Source: Truepera sp965215315
GTDB lineage: Bacteria > Deinococcota > Deinococci > Deinococcales > Trueperaceae
Assembly: GCA_965215315.1 (NCBI GenBank)
Contig: CBDCDB010000008.1
Coordinates: 3,100,001-3,164,000, forward strand
DNA length: 64,000 nt
Direction: 5' to 3'
The notes beneath the pieces are model-generated. The model saw only the letters and a list, made by a program, of their open reading frames with translations. It was not told the DNA's origin and did no database searches. Shown piece after piece: positions 1 through 6,373 of the stretch; the stretch's first letter is position 1, and every line of letters begins with the position of its first letter. Position numbers and translations under genes: made by a program.

Positions 1-267
1 GTAGCGCTCGCAGCAGGGGCGGTTGCGGCGGCGGGTACGGTCGGTTTCGTGGGTCTGGTCGCGCCGCATATCACGCGCCGCCTTGTCGGGCCGGGTCACG
101 AGGGACTGCTTTTAGGAACTGCGCTGACCGGTGCGCTCCTGGTGGTCGCTGCCGATTTCGTCGGTCGCACGGTCGTTGCCCCTAATCAACTCCCTGCCGG
201 GATCGTTACAGCGGTCATCGGCGCACCCTACTTTATGTATCTACTCTGGCGCTACCGCGACCTCTAG
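1..267 (+). CDS. FecCD-family iron-chelate ABC transporter permease, C-terminal part
   Basis: The reading frame is open from base 1, so the gene starts outside the window. The visible 88 residues contain the family's typical GFVGLVAPHITRRLVGPGHE-like segment followed by hydrophobic helices and a short basic/acidic end (LWRYRDL). FecCD permeases form the membrane channel through which a binding protein delivers ferric siderophore, heme or cobalamin. The stop codon lies 9 bases before the ATPase start, so the two genes form one transcription unit. Which chelate is carried cannot be told from this fragment. Confidence 0.9.
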   Translation, partial: VALAAGAVAAAGTVGFVGLVAPHITRRLVGPGHEGLLLGTALTGALLVVAADFVGRTVVAPNQLPAGIVTAVIGAPYFMYLLWRYRDL

Positions 268-276
268 GAGACGGGT

Positions 277-1134
277 ATGACGAACACGGTATTAGAGCCG
301 AACGGAACGGCGGCTGAACCGGTAACTAAAACAACCGGCGCAGCGCTCAGCGCTGAAAACCTGACGCTCGCCTACGACCAAAACGTCATCATCAGGGAGT
401 TGGGCGTAAGGGTGCCCGAGGGGAAGATTACTGCGCTCGTCGGCCCCAACGGGTGCGGCAAATCCACCCTGCTACGCGCTCTGGCGCGGCTTCTCAAACC
501 CAAAAATGGGTCGATTTACCTGGACGGTCAGGCGATTTCTACACTTTCAACCAAAGCGGTCGCTAAAAAACTAGGTATTTTGCCGCAAGGCCCAACGGCT
601 CCCGAAGGGCTCACGGTGCGCGAGTTGGTCGCGCAGGGGCGTTATCCGCACCAAGGGTTTTTTCAGGGATGGTCGCGCCGAGACGAAGCGGCGCTTTTGT
701 GGGCGCTCGAGACCACCCAGATGCTTAAACTTGCTGACAGAGCGCTCGACGCACTGTCGGGTGGGCAAAAGCAGCGTGCCTGGATTGCCATGACGCTCGC
801 TCAAGAAACGCCGATTCTCCTGTTGGACGAACCCACGACGTTTCTGGATATGGCGCATCAGGTCGAAGTTTTGTCGCTGCTAGACGAACTCAACGCCCGT
901 GAGGGGCGCACCATCGTGATGGTCTTGCACGACGTCAACCAAGCCTGCCGCTACGCGCACCACCTGATTGCGCTTAAAGCGGGCAAGATTGTCAGTCAGG
1001 GAAGCCCGGACGCGGTGATCGACGAAGCACTGCTCCAAAAAGTTTTTGAACTCGAGTGCCGGGTCGTTCCCGACCCCGTAAGCGGCACGCCGCTCTGTTT
1101 GCCGAAGAGCTATCCGCAACGGTCACAGGGTTGA
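277..1134 (+). CDS. Iron-chelate ABC transporter ATP-binding protein (FecE/FhuC type)
   Basis: This 285-residue ATPase powers the importer whose permease precedes it. Walker A (GPNGCGKST) is at residues 56-64, the ABC signature LSGGQKQR near residue 160, Walker B ILLLDEPTTFLD follows it, and the switch histidine is in VLHDVNQA. The FhuC-typical TTFLD after Walker B points to the ferric-siderophore/heme/B12 subfamily. The start is an ATG after a clear TAGGAGACGGGT ribosome-binding site. The first 25 residues are a low-similarity extension. The 3' end overlaps the convergent DUF421 gene by about 140 bases. Confidence 0.95.
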   Translation: MTNTVLEPNGTAAEPVTKTTGAALSAENLTLAYDQNVIIRELGVRVPEGKITALVGPNGCGKSTLLRALARLLKPKNGSIYLDGQAISTLSTKAVAKKLGILPQGPTAPEGLTVRELVAQGRYPHQGFFQGWSRRDEAALLWALETTQMLKLADRALDALSGGQKQRAWIAMTLAQETPILLLDEPTTFLDMAHQVEVLSLLDELNAREGRTIVMVLHDVNQACRYAHHLIALKAGKIVSQGSPDAVIDEALLQKVFELECRVVPDPVSGTPLCLPKSYPQRSQG

Positions 1135-1666
1135 GGTCAAGACTTTTTCGTCTCGAGTCTACCTTCAGCAGCTTTCTGTGGGTCACGTCCGCCTCGGGAA
1201 TAATTGAAATCGCCCCGTTGACCTCTAGAACGGTCGTTTCAACGTCGCTCAAATTCGCTACGCTGTGAGCGCGCGCGGCTTCTTCCGAGTCGCCGGTACT
1301 GATGCCCCCACGCCGGAGCTTCCCCTCTGAAATATCGCCTTGATAGACGAGAATGACGGGTTGCGACTTGAGCTTTCTGCGAATGCCCGGTATGCGGGTG
1401 GTGACGCGGTACAAAACCAGCAGCGCCGCCGCGCCTAAAATCCCGCCCAGCGTGCTGTCATAAGGGCCGATCATCGCGTTTTGCACGACGTTGGACAAGA
1501 GCAGCAGCGTGACGAGGTCGATGGTTGAAAGTTGCCCGAACTGCTGCCCGCCAAACAGCCGCAGCAAAACGAGCAGCGAGACGCAAACCGCCGCCACGCG
1601 CAAAACGGTAAACAAAACGGTTACGGGGTCGCCCAAAGCGAGCTGGAGCTGGGGGAGAACGTTCAC
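992..1666 (-). CDS. DUF421 (YetF-like) membrane protein with antisense-overlapping tail
   Basis: The protein has three N-terminal hydrophobic helices (about residues 15-90) and then a soluble domain containing KSQPVILVYQGDISEGKLRR and NGAISIIPE, the hallmark of the DUF421/YetF family of unknown function. The start is a GTG 4 bases after the upstream ABM-domain gene, so they are co-transcribed. The family core seems to end near residue 175. The remaining 50 residues are Arg/Ser-rich and are read antisense through the 3' end of the ABC ATPase, which suggests loss of an earlier stop codon. The family call is fairly sure; no function is known. Confidence 0.8.
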   Translation of the reverse strand: MNVLPQLQLALGDPVTVLFTVLRVAAVCVSLLVLLRLFGGQQFGQLSTIDLVTLLLLSNVVQNAMIGPYDSTLGGILGAAALLVLYRVTTRIPGIRRKLKSQPVILVYQGDISEGKLRRGGISTGDSEEAARAHSVANLSDVETTVLEVNGAISIIPEADVTHRKLLKVDSRRKSLDLNPVTVADSSSANRAACRLRGRERPGTRVQKLFGAVLRRSPRPGFPD

Positions 1667-1670
1667 TGCG

Positions 1671-1976
1671 CTAGCTGTTTACGCCGTGCCCACCTACCAC
1701 ACGCAGCTTGGCACCTTCGGGTTTTCCGCCCATTAGCGGCGTGGCCTCTGAGATAAGCGCCCGCACCTGCTCGTCTTTGAGAGACTCGTCATGCGCTCGT
1801 TTGTCGTCCCACAACTCATAAGTCCAAATTGTGGTTTCGTCTTCTAAATCCTCATGAATTATGTAGAGATGACAACCGGGGAACTTGCCGACGAGGGCAG
1901 CGGCTTGGGTCATAAGCTCGACAAATTCAGCTCGTTTGCCCGCTTGCGCTATGAGTTTTCCGTATAAACCGTACAT
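1671..1976 (-). CDS. Antibiotic biosynthesis monooxygenase (ABM/YgiN-like) domain protein
   Basis: This small 101-residue protein has the ferredoxin-like ABM fold pattern: YGLYGKLIAQAGKRAEFVELM at the start, then FPGCHLYIIHEDLEDETTIWTYELWDDKRAHDESL. Family members are cofactor-free quinol monooxygenases or heme-degrading enzymes, and the exact substrate cannot be read from sequence. It begins with ATG after AAGAGGTCGTT and is followed 4 bases later by the DUF421 gene. The SDR gene upstream is on the same strand 23 bases away, so a three-gene operon (SDR, ABM, DUF421) is likely. Confidence 0.85.
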   Translation of the reverse strand: MYGLYGKLIAQAGKRAEFVELMTQAAALVGKFPGCHLYIIHEDLEDETTIWTYELWDDKRAHDESLKDEQVRALISEATPLMGGKPEGAKLRVVGGHGVNS

Positions 1977-1999
1977 AACGACCTCTTTTCAGCAGAAAA

Positions 2000-2848
2000 T
2001 TACTTTGATGACCCTTTACGCGCCGCTTCTAATGCGTCCCACTGCTCCGGCGTCACCTCGTCTAGGATATTAAACTCGCCGCCGTTCCACGCCGTTTCGC
2101 CGCCGTCTATGGCGATTAAATCGCCGGTAATAAACGCTGCTGCGTCTGAAATCAGGTAGCTGGCTAGGTTGGCTAGCTCGAGGAGCTGACCCACCCGCCC
2201 CAACGGAATCTGCTTTTCAAACAGGGCTTGAATCTCAGGCGTCGGTATCAGGCGGCTCCACGCGCCCTCGGTCGGAAACGGCCCCGGTGCGATGGCGTTG
2301 AGGCGAATCCCGTACTTGCCCCACTCAGCTGCCAGCGATTTGGTCAGCGCTACGACGCCCGCCTTGGCTGCTGCTGAAGGCGCGACGTAGCCTGAGCCTG
2401 ACGCGGCGTAAGTCGTGGCGATATTTAAGACGCTGCCGGGACGCTCTTGGGCGATCCAGCGTTTGCCGAGCTCGAGCGTACAGTAAAACGTTCCGTGCAG
2501 CACGATGTTCAGCACCGCGTCTACAGCCCTTGTCGAAAGCCGTTCGGTCGGCGAGATAAAGTTTCCGGCAGCGTTGTTGATCAGCACGTCTACCTGCCCG
2601 AAGTGCGCTTCGGCGGCGTCTAGCATCGCCGTAACCTGTTCGGGGTCGCGCACGTCGCAAGAAACCGGCAACACCTCGCCGTCCATCCCTTCGGCGGCGT
2701 CCCGCAACACCGCTTCACGTCGTCCACTAATCACCAGCTTCGCCCCGAGCGAGAGAAACCGCTCGCCCATCGCTCGCCCGAGGCCGGTACCGCCGCCCGT
2801 AATGAGGACGACCTTGCCCTGCAACAAATTCCCTGCAAATATCTCCAT
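2000..2848 (-). CDS. Short-chain dehydrogenase, 2,4-dienoyl-CoA reductase-like
   Basis: This 282-residue SDR has the cofactor motif TGGGTGLG (residues 18-25), NNAAG, and the terminal IDGG segment. In place of the usual catalytic YxxxK it reads GYVAPSAAAK, with serine at the normal tyrosine position and a tyrosine further upstream. That arrangement is characteristic of 2,4-dienoyl-CoA reductases, which use NADPH to reduce dienoyl-CoA during unsaturated fatty-acid beta-oxidation. The start is an ATG after GGGAGGCTCTCAAA. The C-terminal 25 residues (EFNILDEVTPEQWDALEAAR) are also seen in bacterial members of that group. Confidence 0.9.
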   Translation of the reverse strand: MEIFAGNLLQGKVVLITGGGTGLGRAMGERFLSLGAKLVISGRREAVLRDAAEGMDGEVLPVSCDVRDPEQVTAMLDAAEAHFGQVDVLINNAAGNFISPTERLSTRAVDAVLNIVLHGTFYCTLELGKRWIAQERPGSVLNIATTYAASGSGYVAPSAAAKAGVVALTKSLAAEWGKYGIRLNAIAPGPFPTEGAWSRLIPTPEIQALFEKQIPLGRVGQLLELANLASYLISDAAAFITGDLIAIDGGETAWNGGEFNILDEVTPEQWDALEAARKGSSK

Positions 2849-2948
2849 TTTGAGAGCCTCCCGTCAGCATACCGCCCTACCGCGCCCTTCGTGAGTTGTC
2901 ACCCTCTAGCGTTGTGTAGGCTATGCTACTGTCGCACGGGGGCCTAAC

Positions 2949-3197
2949 ATGACGTGGCAAAACGACATTATTGAGGCTAGAGAGGCCCATCTGCGGGCTG
3001 TACTCGCCGAGCGCTCAAACGATTGGCACCTGGTTATCCGGGATTATCTGGTGTGTCTCGAGGCCGCCGAACGTGCCGGAGACGGGCGCGCAGTGCGGTT
3101 TTTCGCCGCCAAACTGGTAACGGCGTACCGCGCTATCGGCCTAGCTGAGAAAGCGCACGTTTACGGTGAAATTGCCTCAATAAAGTCGTCGCCGTAA
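2949..3197 (+). CDS. Small TPR-like helical protein, function unknown
   Basis: This 82-residue soluble protein looks all-helical, with Ala/Glu/Arg-rich helices (EAREAHLRAVLAER, YLVCLEAAERAGDGRAVRFF, YRAIGLAEKAHVYGEIA) that resemble two tetratricopeptide-like hairpins. A TATGCT -10-like box lies about 25 bases before the ATG. The last codons lie inside the inverted TTTACGG pair that follows, so the stop codon sits in the loop of the likely terminator. I do not recognise the family. Confidence 0.7.
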   Translation: MTWQNDIIEAREAHLRAVLAERSNDWHLVIRDYLVCLEAAERAGDGRAVRFFAAKLVTAYRAIGLAEKAHVYGEIASIKSSP

Positions 3198-3212
3198 CCT
3201 CACCGTAAACGT
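3158..3212. repeat. Inverted TTTACGG pair, probable terminator/uptake-like element
   Basis: ACGTTTACGGTGA (3158-3170) is perfectly complementary to TCACCGTAAACGT (3200-3212), giving a 13-bp stem with a 29-nt loop that holds the stop codon of the preceding gene. The arms contain the over-represented heptamer TTTACGG. There is no strong T-run afterwards. Confidence 0.6.
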
Positions 3213-3264
3213 CGGGGTGAGCCGATGACGTTCGCTCGCAAGCAGAGGTTGGAAAACAAAAGTT

Positions 3265-3312
3265 AGAGACAGTAAAAGCTAGAGATGGTAAAAGCTAGAG
3301 ATAGCAAAAGCC
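3265..3312. repeat. 16-bp tandem repeat, three copies, in a gene-free stretch
   Basis: Units AGAGACAGTAAAAGCT, AGAGATGGTAAAAGCT and AGAGATAGCAAAAGCC follow each other without a gap in the intergenic region 3213-3448. Nothing else convincing is seen there apart from an imperfect purine-rich inverted region at about 3325-3410. Confidence 0.75.
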
Positions 3313-3448
3313 AGATGAGAAGGCTGAAGGGAGCGCGAATGAAAGGTAGCGAGGACGTTAGCGTTTTCAGGTTATGTCCTCCTTTCGACCTTCGTTCTTC
3401 GCCTAGCCATCAGGCTCAACCTTTGGACACGCTGATAAGCGCGGAACG

Positions 3449-3886
3449 GTGAACTACGCAGCGCTTCTGGCCCTACTCGCAGCGCTCGCGTTTACCGCGC
3501 CGTTTCTGGTCAACTTAGCGTCACTTTTGGGGATTCCGAGGGGACTCGGGATTGTGACCACGCTCGTCGGCGCAGTTTTTCTGTTAGGCTGGCCCTTAGT
3601 ACGAGCGCGGGTCGAACGGGTTGAGCGGCTCGAGGCCCACATCAATACCTTACAAACACGCCGGAGCCGTGCGCCCCACGACCCGGAGAGTTACTTTTTA
3701 GCGGGCGAACATCTAGGCGACTTGCTCACTCAGGTTGGACGGCCCCGCGAAGCCCTGAGGGTTTTTGAAGCTTACGTGAGACTGCTTAGGCGCACCGGCA
3801 CCGAAACGGAGAGGCGGACGACTGCCGAAAAGGTCGCCTCACTCCGCAAAGAACTTGCTGAAAGGGAAGACGATGCAAGCGTATAA
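3449..3886 (+). CDS. Membrane-anchored TPR-like protein, unknown
   Basis: This 145-residue protein has two hydrophobic helices at residues 4-23 and 32-50, a short coiled-coil-like basic/acidic stretch (RARVERVERLEAHINTL), and a soluble domain with TPR-like helices (YFLAGEHLGDLLTQVGRPREALRVFEAYVRLL). The start is a GTG. The gene overlaps the next one by 14 bases. It may be a small envelope scaffold. I do not recognise a named family. Confidence 0.75.
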   Translation: MNYAALLALLAALAFTAPFLVNLASLLGIPRGLGIVTTLVGAVFLLGWPLVRARVERVERLEAHINTLQTRRSRAPHDPESYFLAGEHLGDLLTQVGRPREALRVFEAYVRLLRRTGTETERRTTAEKVASLRKELAEREDDASV

Positions 3887-4070
3887 AGGAATTCTTAGAC
3901 ACGGTGTAGTGGTCTTACCCGAGGGCGTTCAGCTCCCCGAAGGTGTCACTGTCACCGTAACGGTGAGTGAAGTCGAGCTGTTACGAGCCCGGATGCGACT
4001 AGCGCTCATTCGCAACGCGCCCCGGCGGACGAGGGCCCGAATCCTCGTCCCTGACGCGGCCACCGGTTAA
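3873..4070 (+). CDS. Small AbrB/DUF104-antitoxin-like protein
   Basis: Translation from ATG 3873, preceded by GAAAGGGAAG, gives 65 residues. An upstream in-frame ATG at 3855 has no good ribosome-binding site. The N-terminal half (YKGILRHGVVVLPEGVQLPEGVTVTVTV) closely resembles the beta-rich pattern of DUF104 antitoxin-like proteins (YKGxVxxGVVVLPEGVxLPEGxxV). The C-terminal half is a basic helix. No toxin gene (PIN or other) adjoins it: upstream is the TPR-like membrane protein and downstream is rsmI. It could be an orphan regulator. Confidence 0.7.
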   Translation: MQAYKGILRHGVVVLPEGVQLPEGVTVTVTVSEVELLRARMRLALIRNAPRRTRARILVPDAATG

Positions 4071-4084
4071 GCTCTGCTAAGCAG

Positions 4085-4885
4085 ATGGCTCTGCTCACGC
4101 TCGTTCCAACGCCGATTGGCAATCTAGAGGACATCACGCTCCGCGCCCTGCGCGTGTTACGCGAAGCTGAGGTCGTCGCGGCTGAAGACACCCGGCACAG
4201 CGGCAAGCTGCTGGCGCACTTTGAGATTTTGGGGCGGCTCGAGCGCCTAGACGCCCACACCATCGCCGCTAGAGCGCCCGGGTTACTAGAGAAATACACC
4301 CGCATCGCTTTTGTCACCGACGCCGGAACCCCCGGTTTGTCCGACCCCGGCGTCGAACTCGTACAGCTTGCGCTCGCTGGCGGTCACAACGTCGAGGTGT
4401 TACCCGGCCCGACGGCGCTAATTCCCGCCCTCGTCTTGTCCGGGTTGCCGCTCGCCCGCTTTGCTTACGAAGGCTTTTTGCCCCGTAAAGGTTCCGCGCG
4501 CCGCGAACGCCTCGAGATTATCGCCAAAAGTATGCAGACCGTCGCATTTTACGAGTCGCCCAAACGTCTGGCGGCGACGTTGGATGACCTGATCCAAGTT
4601 TGCGGGGAGGCTCGAGCTGCAAGTGTCTCCCGTGAACTTACCAAGCACTTTGAAACGACCTACCGGGGAACTTTGGCGGAGGTGCGTGGGCAACTCACTA
4701 GCGAAGTCAAAGGTGAATGTGTCGTCGTTGTGGGGCCGAGGGAGACGCCTGAAACGGTAGATTTTTCCGGTTTGGCCGAGACACTGGTCGAGTCCGGGTT
4801 GTCAGGGCGGGCACTAAGAGAAGCGTTGACTGAGGCGGGTGCGCCGCGTAATTTGGCGTATGAGCTGGCTTTGGCCTACCGCTGA
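4085..4885 (+). CDS. rsmI: 16S rRNA (cytidine(1402)-2'-O)-methyltransferase RsmI
   Basis: RsmI methylates the 2'-OH of C1402 in the decoding centre of 16S rRNA, using SAM. The 266-residue protein carries all family landmarks: LVPTPIGNLEDITLRAL at the N-terminus, AEDTRHSGKLLAHF, VTDAGTPGLSDPG, the LPGPTALIPALVLSGL loop and GFLPRK. The tetrapyrrole-methylase fold occupies almost the whole chain. A TAAGCT box lies 11 bases before the ATG. A degenerate copy of the last 55 bases of this gene recurs at 5519-5570, on the far side of the DUF6886 gene. Confidence 0.97.
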   Translation: MALLTLVPTPIGNLEDITLRALRVLREAEVVAAEDTRHSGKLLAHFEILGRLERLDAHTIAARAPGLLEKYTRIAFVTDAGTPGLSDPGVELVQLALAGGHNVEVLPGPTALIPALVLSGLPLARFAYEGFLPRKGSARRERLEIIAKSMQTVAFYESPKRLAATLDDLIQVCGEARAASVSRELTKHFETTYRGTLAEVRGQLTSEVKGECVVVVGPRETPETVDFSGLAETLVESGLSGRALREALTEAGAPRNLAYELALAYR

Positions 4886-4902
4886 GCTTTAGTTAAACTT
4901 TT

Positions 4903-5493
4903 ATGCACTTGTTTCACTTCAGCGACGACCCCAACATCCAAACGTTTGTTCCGCGTCCAGTTCGCGTCTCTATTGAAAGACCTGAAGGGATGGACTGGCT
5001 TAACGGCCCACTCGTTTGGGCGATAGACGAAGCACATGAGCCGCTATATCTGTTTCCCCGTGAGTGTCCGCGTATTTTGTTGTGGGCAACGCCTGAAACA
5101 AAACAAGAAGATTACGACGACTAGTGGAGAGGGAGCAGCAGCAAAATCCTTGCCTATGTTGAAAGGGCGTGGCTGGAGCGCGTACAAACTGAAACCATCT
5201 ACCGCTACGAACTGCCGAATGCAGCTTTTGAAGACATCAACGACGCCGGAATGTGGGTTTCTAAAGTTCCCGTAAAACCGCTTCGCCTCGGCGTACTTTC
5301 AAACTTGCCGCAAGAACATCAAGCTCACAGCGTCGAACTTCGGGTTGTAGAAAATCTTTTACCCCTTAAAACTGTCTGGCAAAGCTCACTTCACGCCAGC
5401 GGTATCCGGCTGCGAAATGCTCAGCATTGGGGCAAACCGGGGTGGACGCATTCCAAGCAGGGCAGAGTCGTGCCAATCACAGAACCCGGTTGA
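4903..5493 (+). pseudogene. DUF6886 family protein interrupted by one in-frame TAG
   Basis: The frame from ATG 4903 reads MHLFHFSDDPNIQTFVPRPV, then RPEGMDWLNGPLVWAIDEAH and LYLFPRECPRILLW. It meets TAG at 5122-5124 and then stays open in the same frame to 5493, giving KILAYVERAWLERV, IYRYELPNAAFEDINDAGMWVS and the family's ending IRLRNAQHW. Both halves match consecutive parts of DUF6886 proteins, so a single base change (TGG to TAG, Trp to stop) is the simplest explanation. The intact protein would be 196 codons long. Function is unknown. Readthrough or a sequencing error are alternatives. Confidence 0.85.
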
Positions 5494-5518
5494 GCAAGCT
5501 TAATTTATTACAGGCTTA

Positions 5519-5570
5519 GTGACGCCAGTACGCCACGTAATTTGGCGTATGACTTTGCCCCACCGTTAAG
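5519..5570 (+). repeat. Degenerate duplicate of the rsmI 3' end
   Basis: GTAATTTGGCGTATGA at 5537-5552 is identical to 4848-4863 inside rsmI. The match extends upstream with about 5 differences over 32 bases, and downstream to the rsmI stop with a 5-base deletion. The two copies bracket the DUF6886 gene, as a duplicated insertion target would. Confidence 0.7.
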
Positions 5571-5586
5571 TGGGTAAGGTAATCAC

Positions 5587-6276
5587 ATGCTCCGAGCAGT
5601 TATCTTTGACCTCGATCAGACACTTCTAGATAGAGCAGCAACATTTCACCGTTTTCTCGAGAAGCAGTACCTGCGGTTTCAACGCGACTTGCAAGCTGTT
5701 TCTCTGACGGAGTACACTGCGACCGTTCAAAGCTATGACAGCAACGGATACACGCCAAAATCGGACGTTTATACGCAGGTCTGTGCTGACTTATCGCTCG
5801 GTCTCAGCAAAGAACTGTATACCGATTTCAAAGAGGTATATGGTCAAGAACCTGTTTTGTTCGGTGATACGGTAACGGTACTCGAGGCTTTAGCGGCTAG
5901 GTACAAACTGGGTCTGATTACCAATGGACGAAGCACAGGACAAAACGCAAAGATTGACGGCGCAGGCCTTCGCAGGTTTTTTGATGCGATCAAAATTTCT
6001 GAAGAAGAGGGCGTAAAAAAGCCCAGCCCTGTTATTTTTGAACGGTGTCTCGAGCAGTTGGGCGTCCCCCCGGCACAAGCTGTTTACATCGGCGACCATC
6101 CGAGAAAAGATGTTGTGGCTGCTCAGCAAGTGGGTCTGAAAGGTATTTGGGTGAGGAGTCGCAACTATACTGCACCAGAATCTGCTGACGGTATCATTGA
6201 CAATCTTGGTGAGCTTCTTGATTTACTTGCCTCGCCGAATTTACTTGCCTCGCCAAGCTTTTGTCAGGCATTGTAA
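5587..6276 (+). CDS. HAD-superfamily hydrolase (phosphatase-like)
   Basis: This 229-residue protein has the HAD motifs in order: DLDQTLLDR (motif I, nucleophile Asp), LITNGRS (motif II), Lys in KKPSPVIF (motif III) and YIGDHPRKDV (motif IV). An alpha-helical cap lies between motifs I and II, typical of the YjjG/NagD-like small-molecule phosphatases. The substrate is unknown. A TAAGGT box sits 6 bases upstream of the ATG, so translation is probably leaderless. The C-terminus contains a tandem 18-bp duplication (6222-6254) that repeats LLASPN/LLASPS. Confidence 0.9.
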   Translation: MLRAVIFDLDQTLLDRAATFHRFLEKQYLRFQRDLQAVSLTEYTATVQSYDSNGYTPKSDVYTQVCADLSLGLSKELYTDFKEVYGQEPVLFGDTVTVLEALAARYKLGLITNGRSTGQNAKIDGAGLRRFFDAIKISEEEGVKKPSPVIFERCLEQLGVPPAQAVYIGDHPRKDVVAAQQVGLKGIWVRSRNYTAPESADGIIDNLGELLDLLASPNLLASPSFCQAL

Positions 6277-6373
6277 ATGGTGACTGTTCCTCGCCTTAAA
6301 GCTGTCTTGTACACGCAAATCTCAGACTCTCATTCCGGGTAGACTAGAAACGACGCCCGGAGGGGCTATTTTT

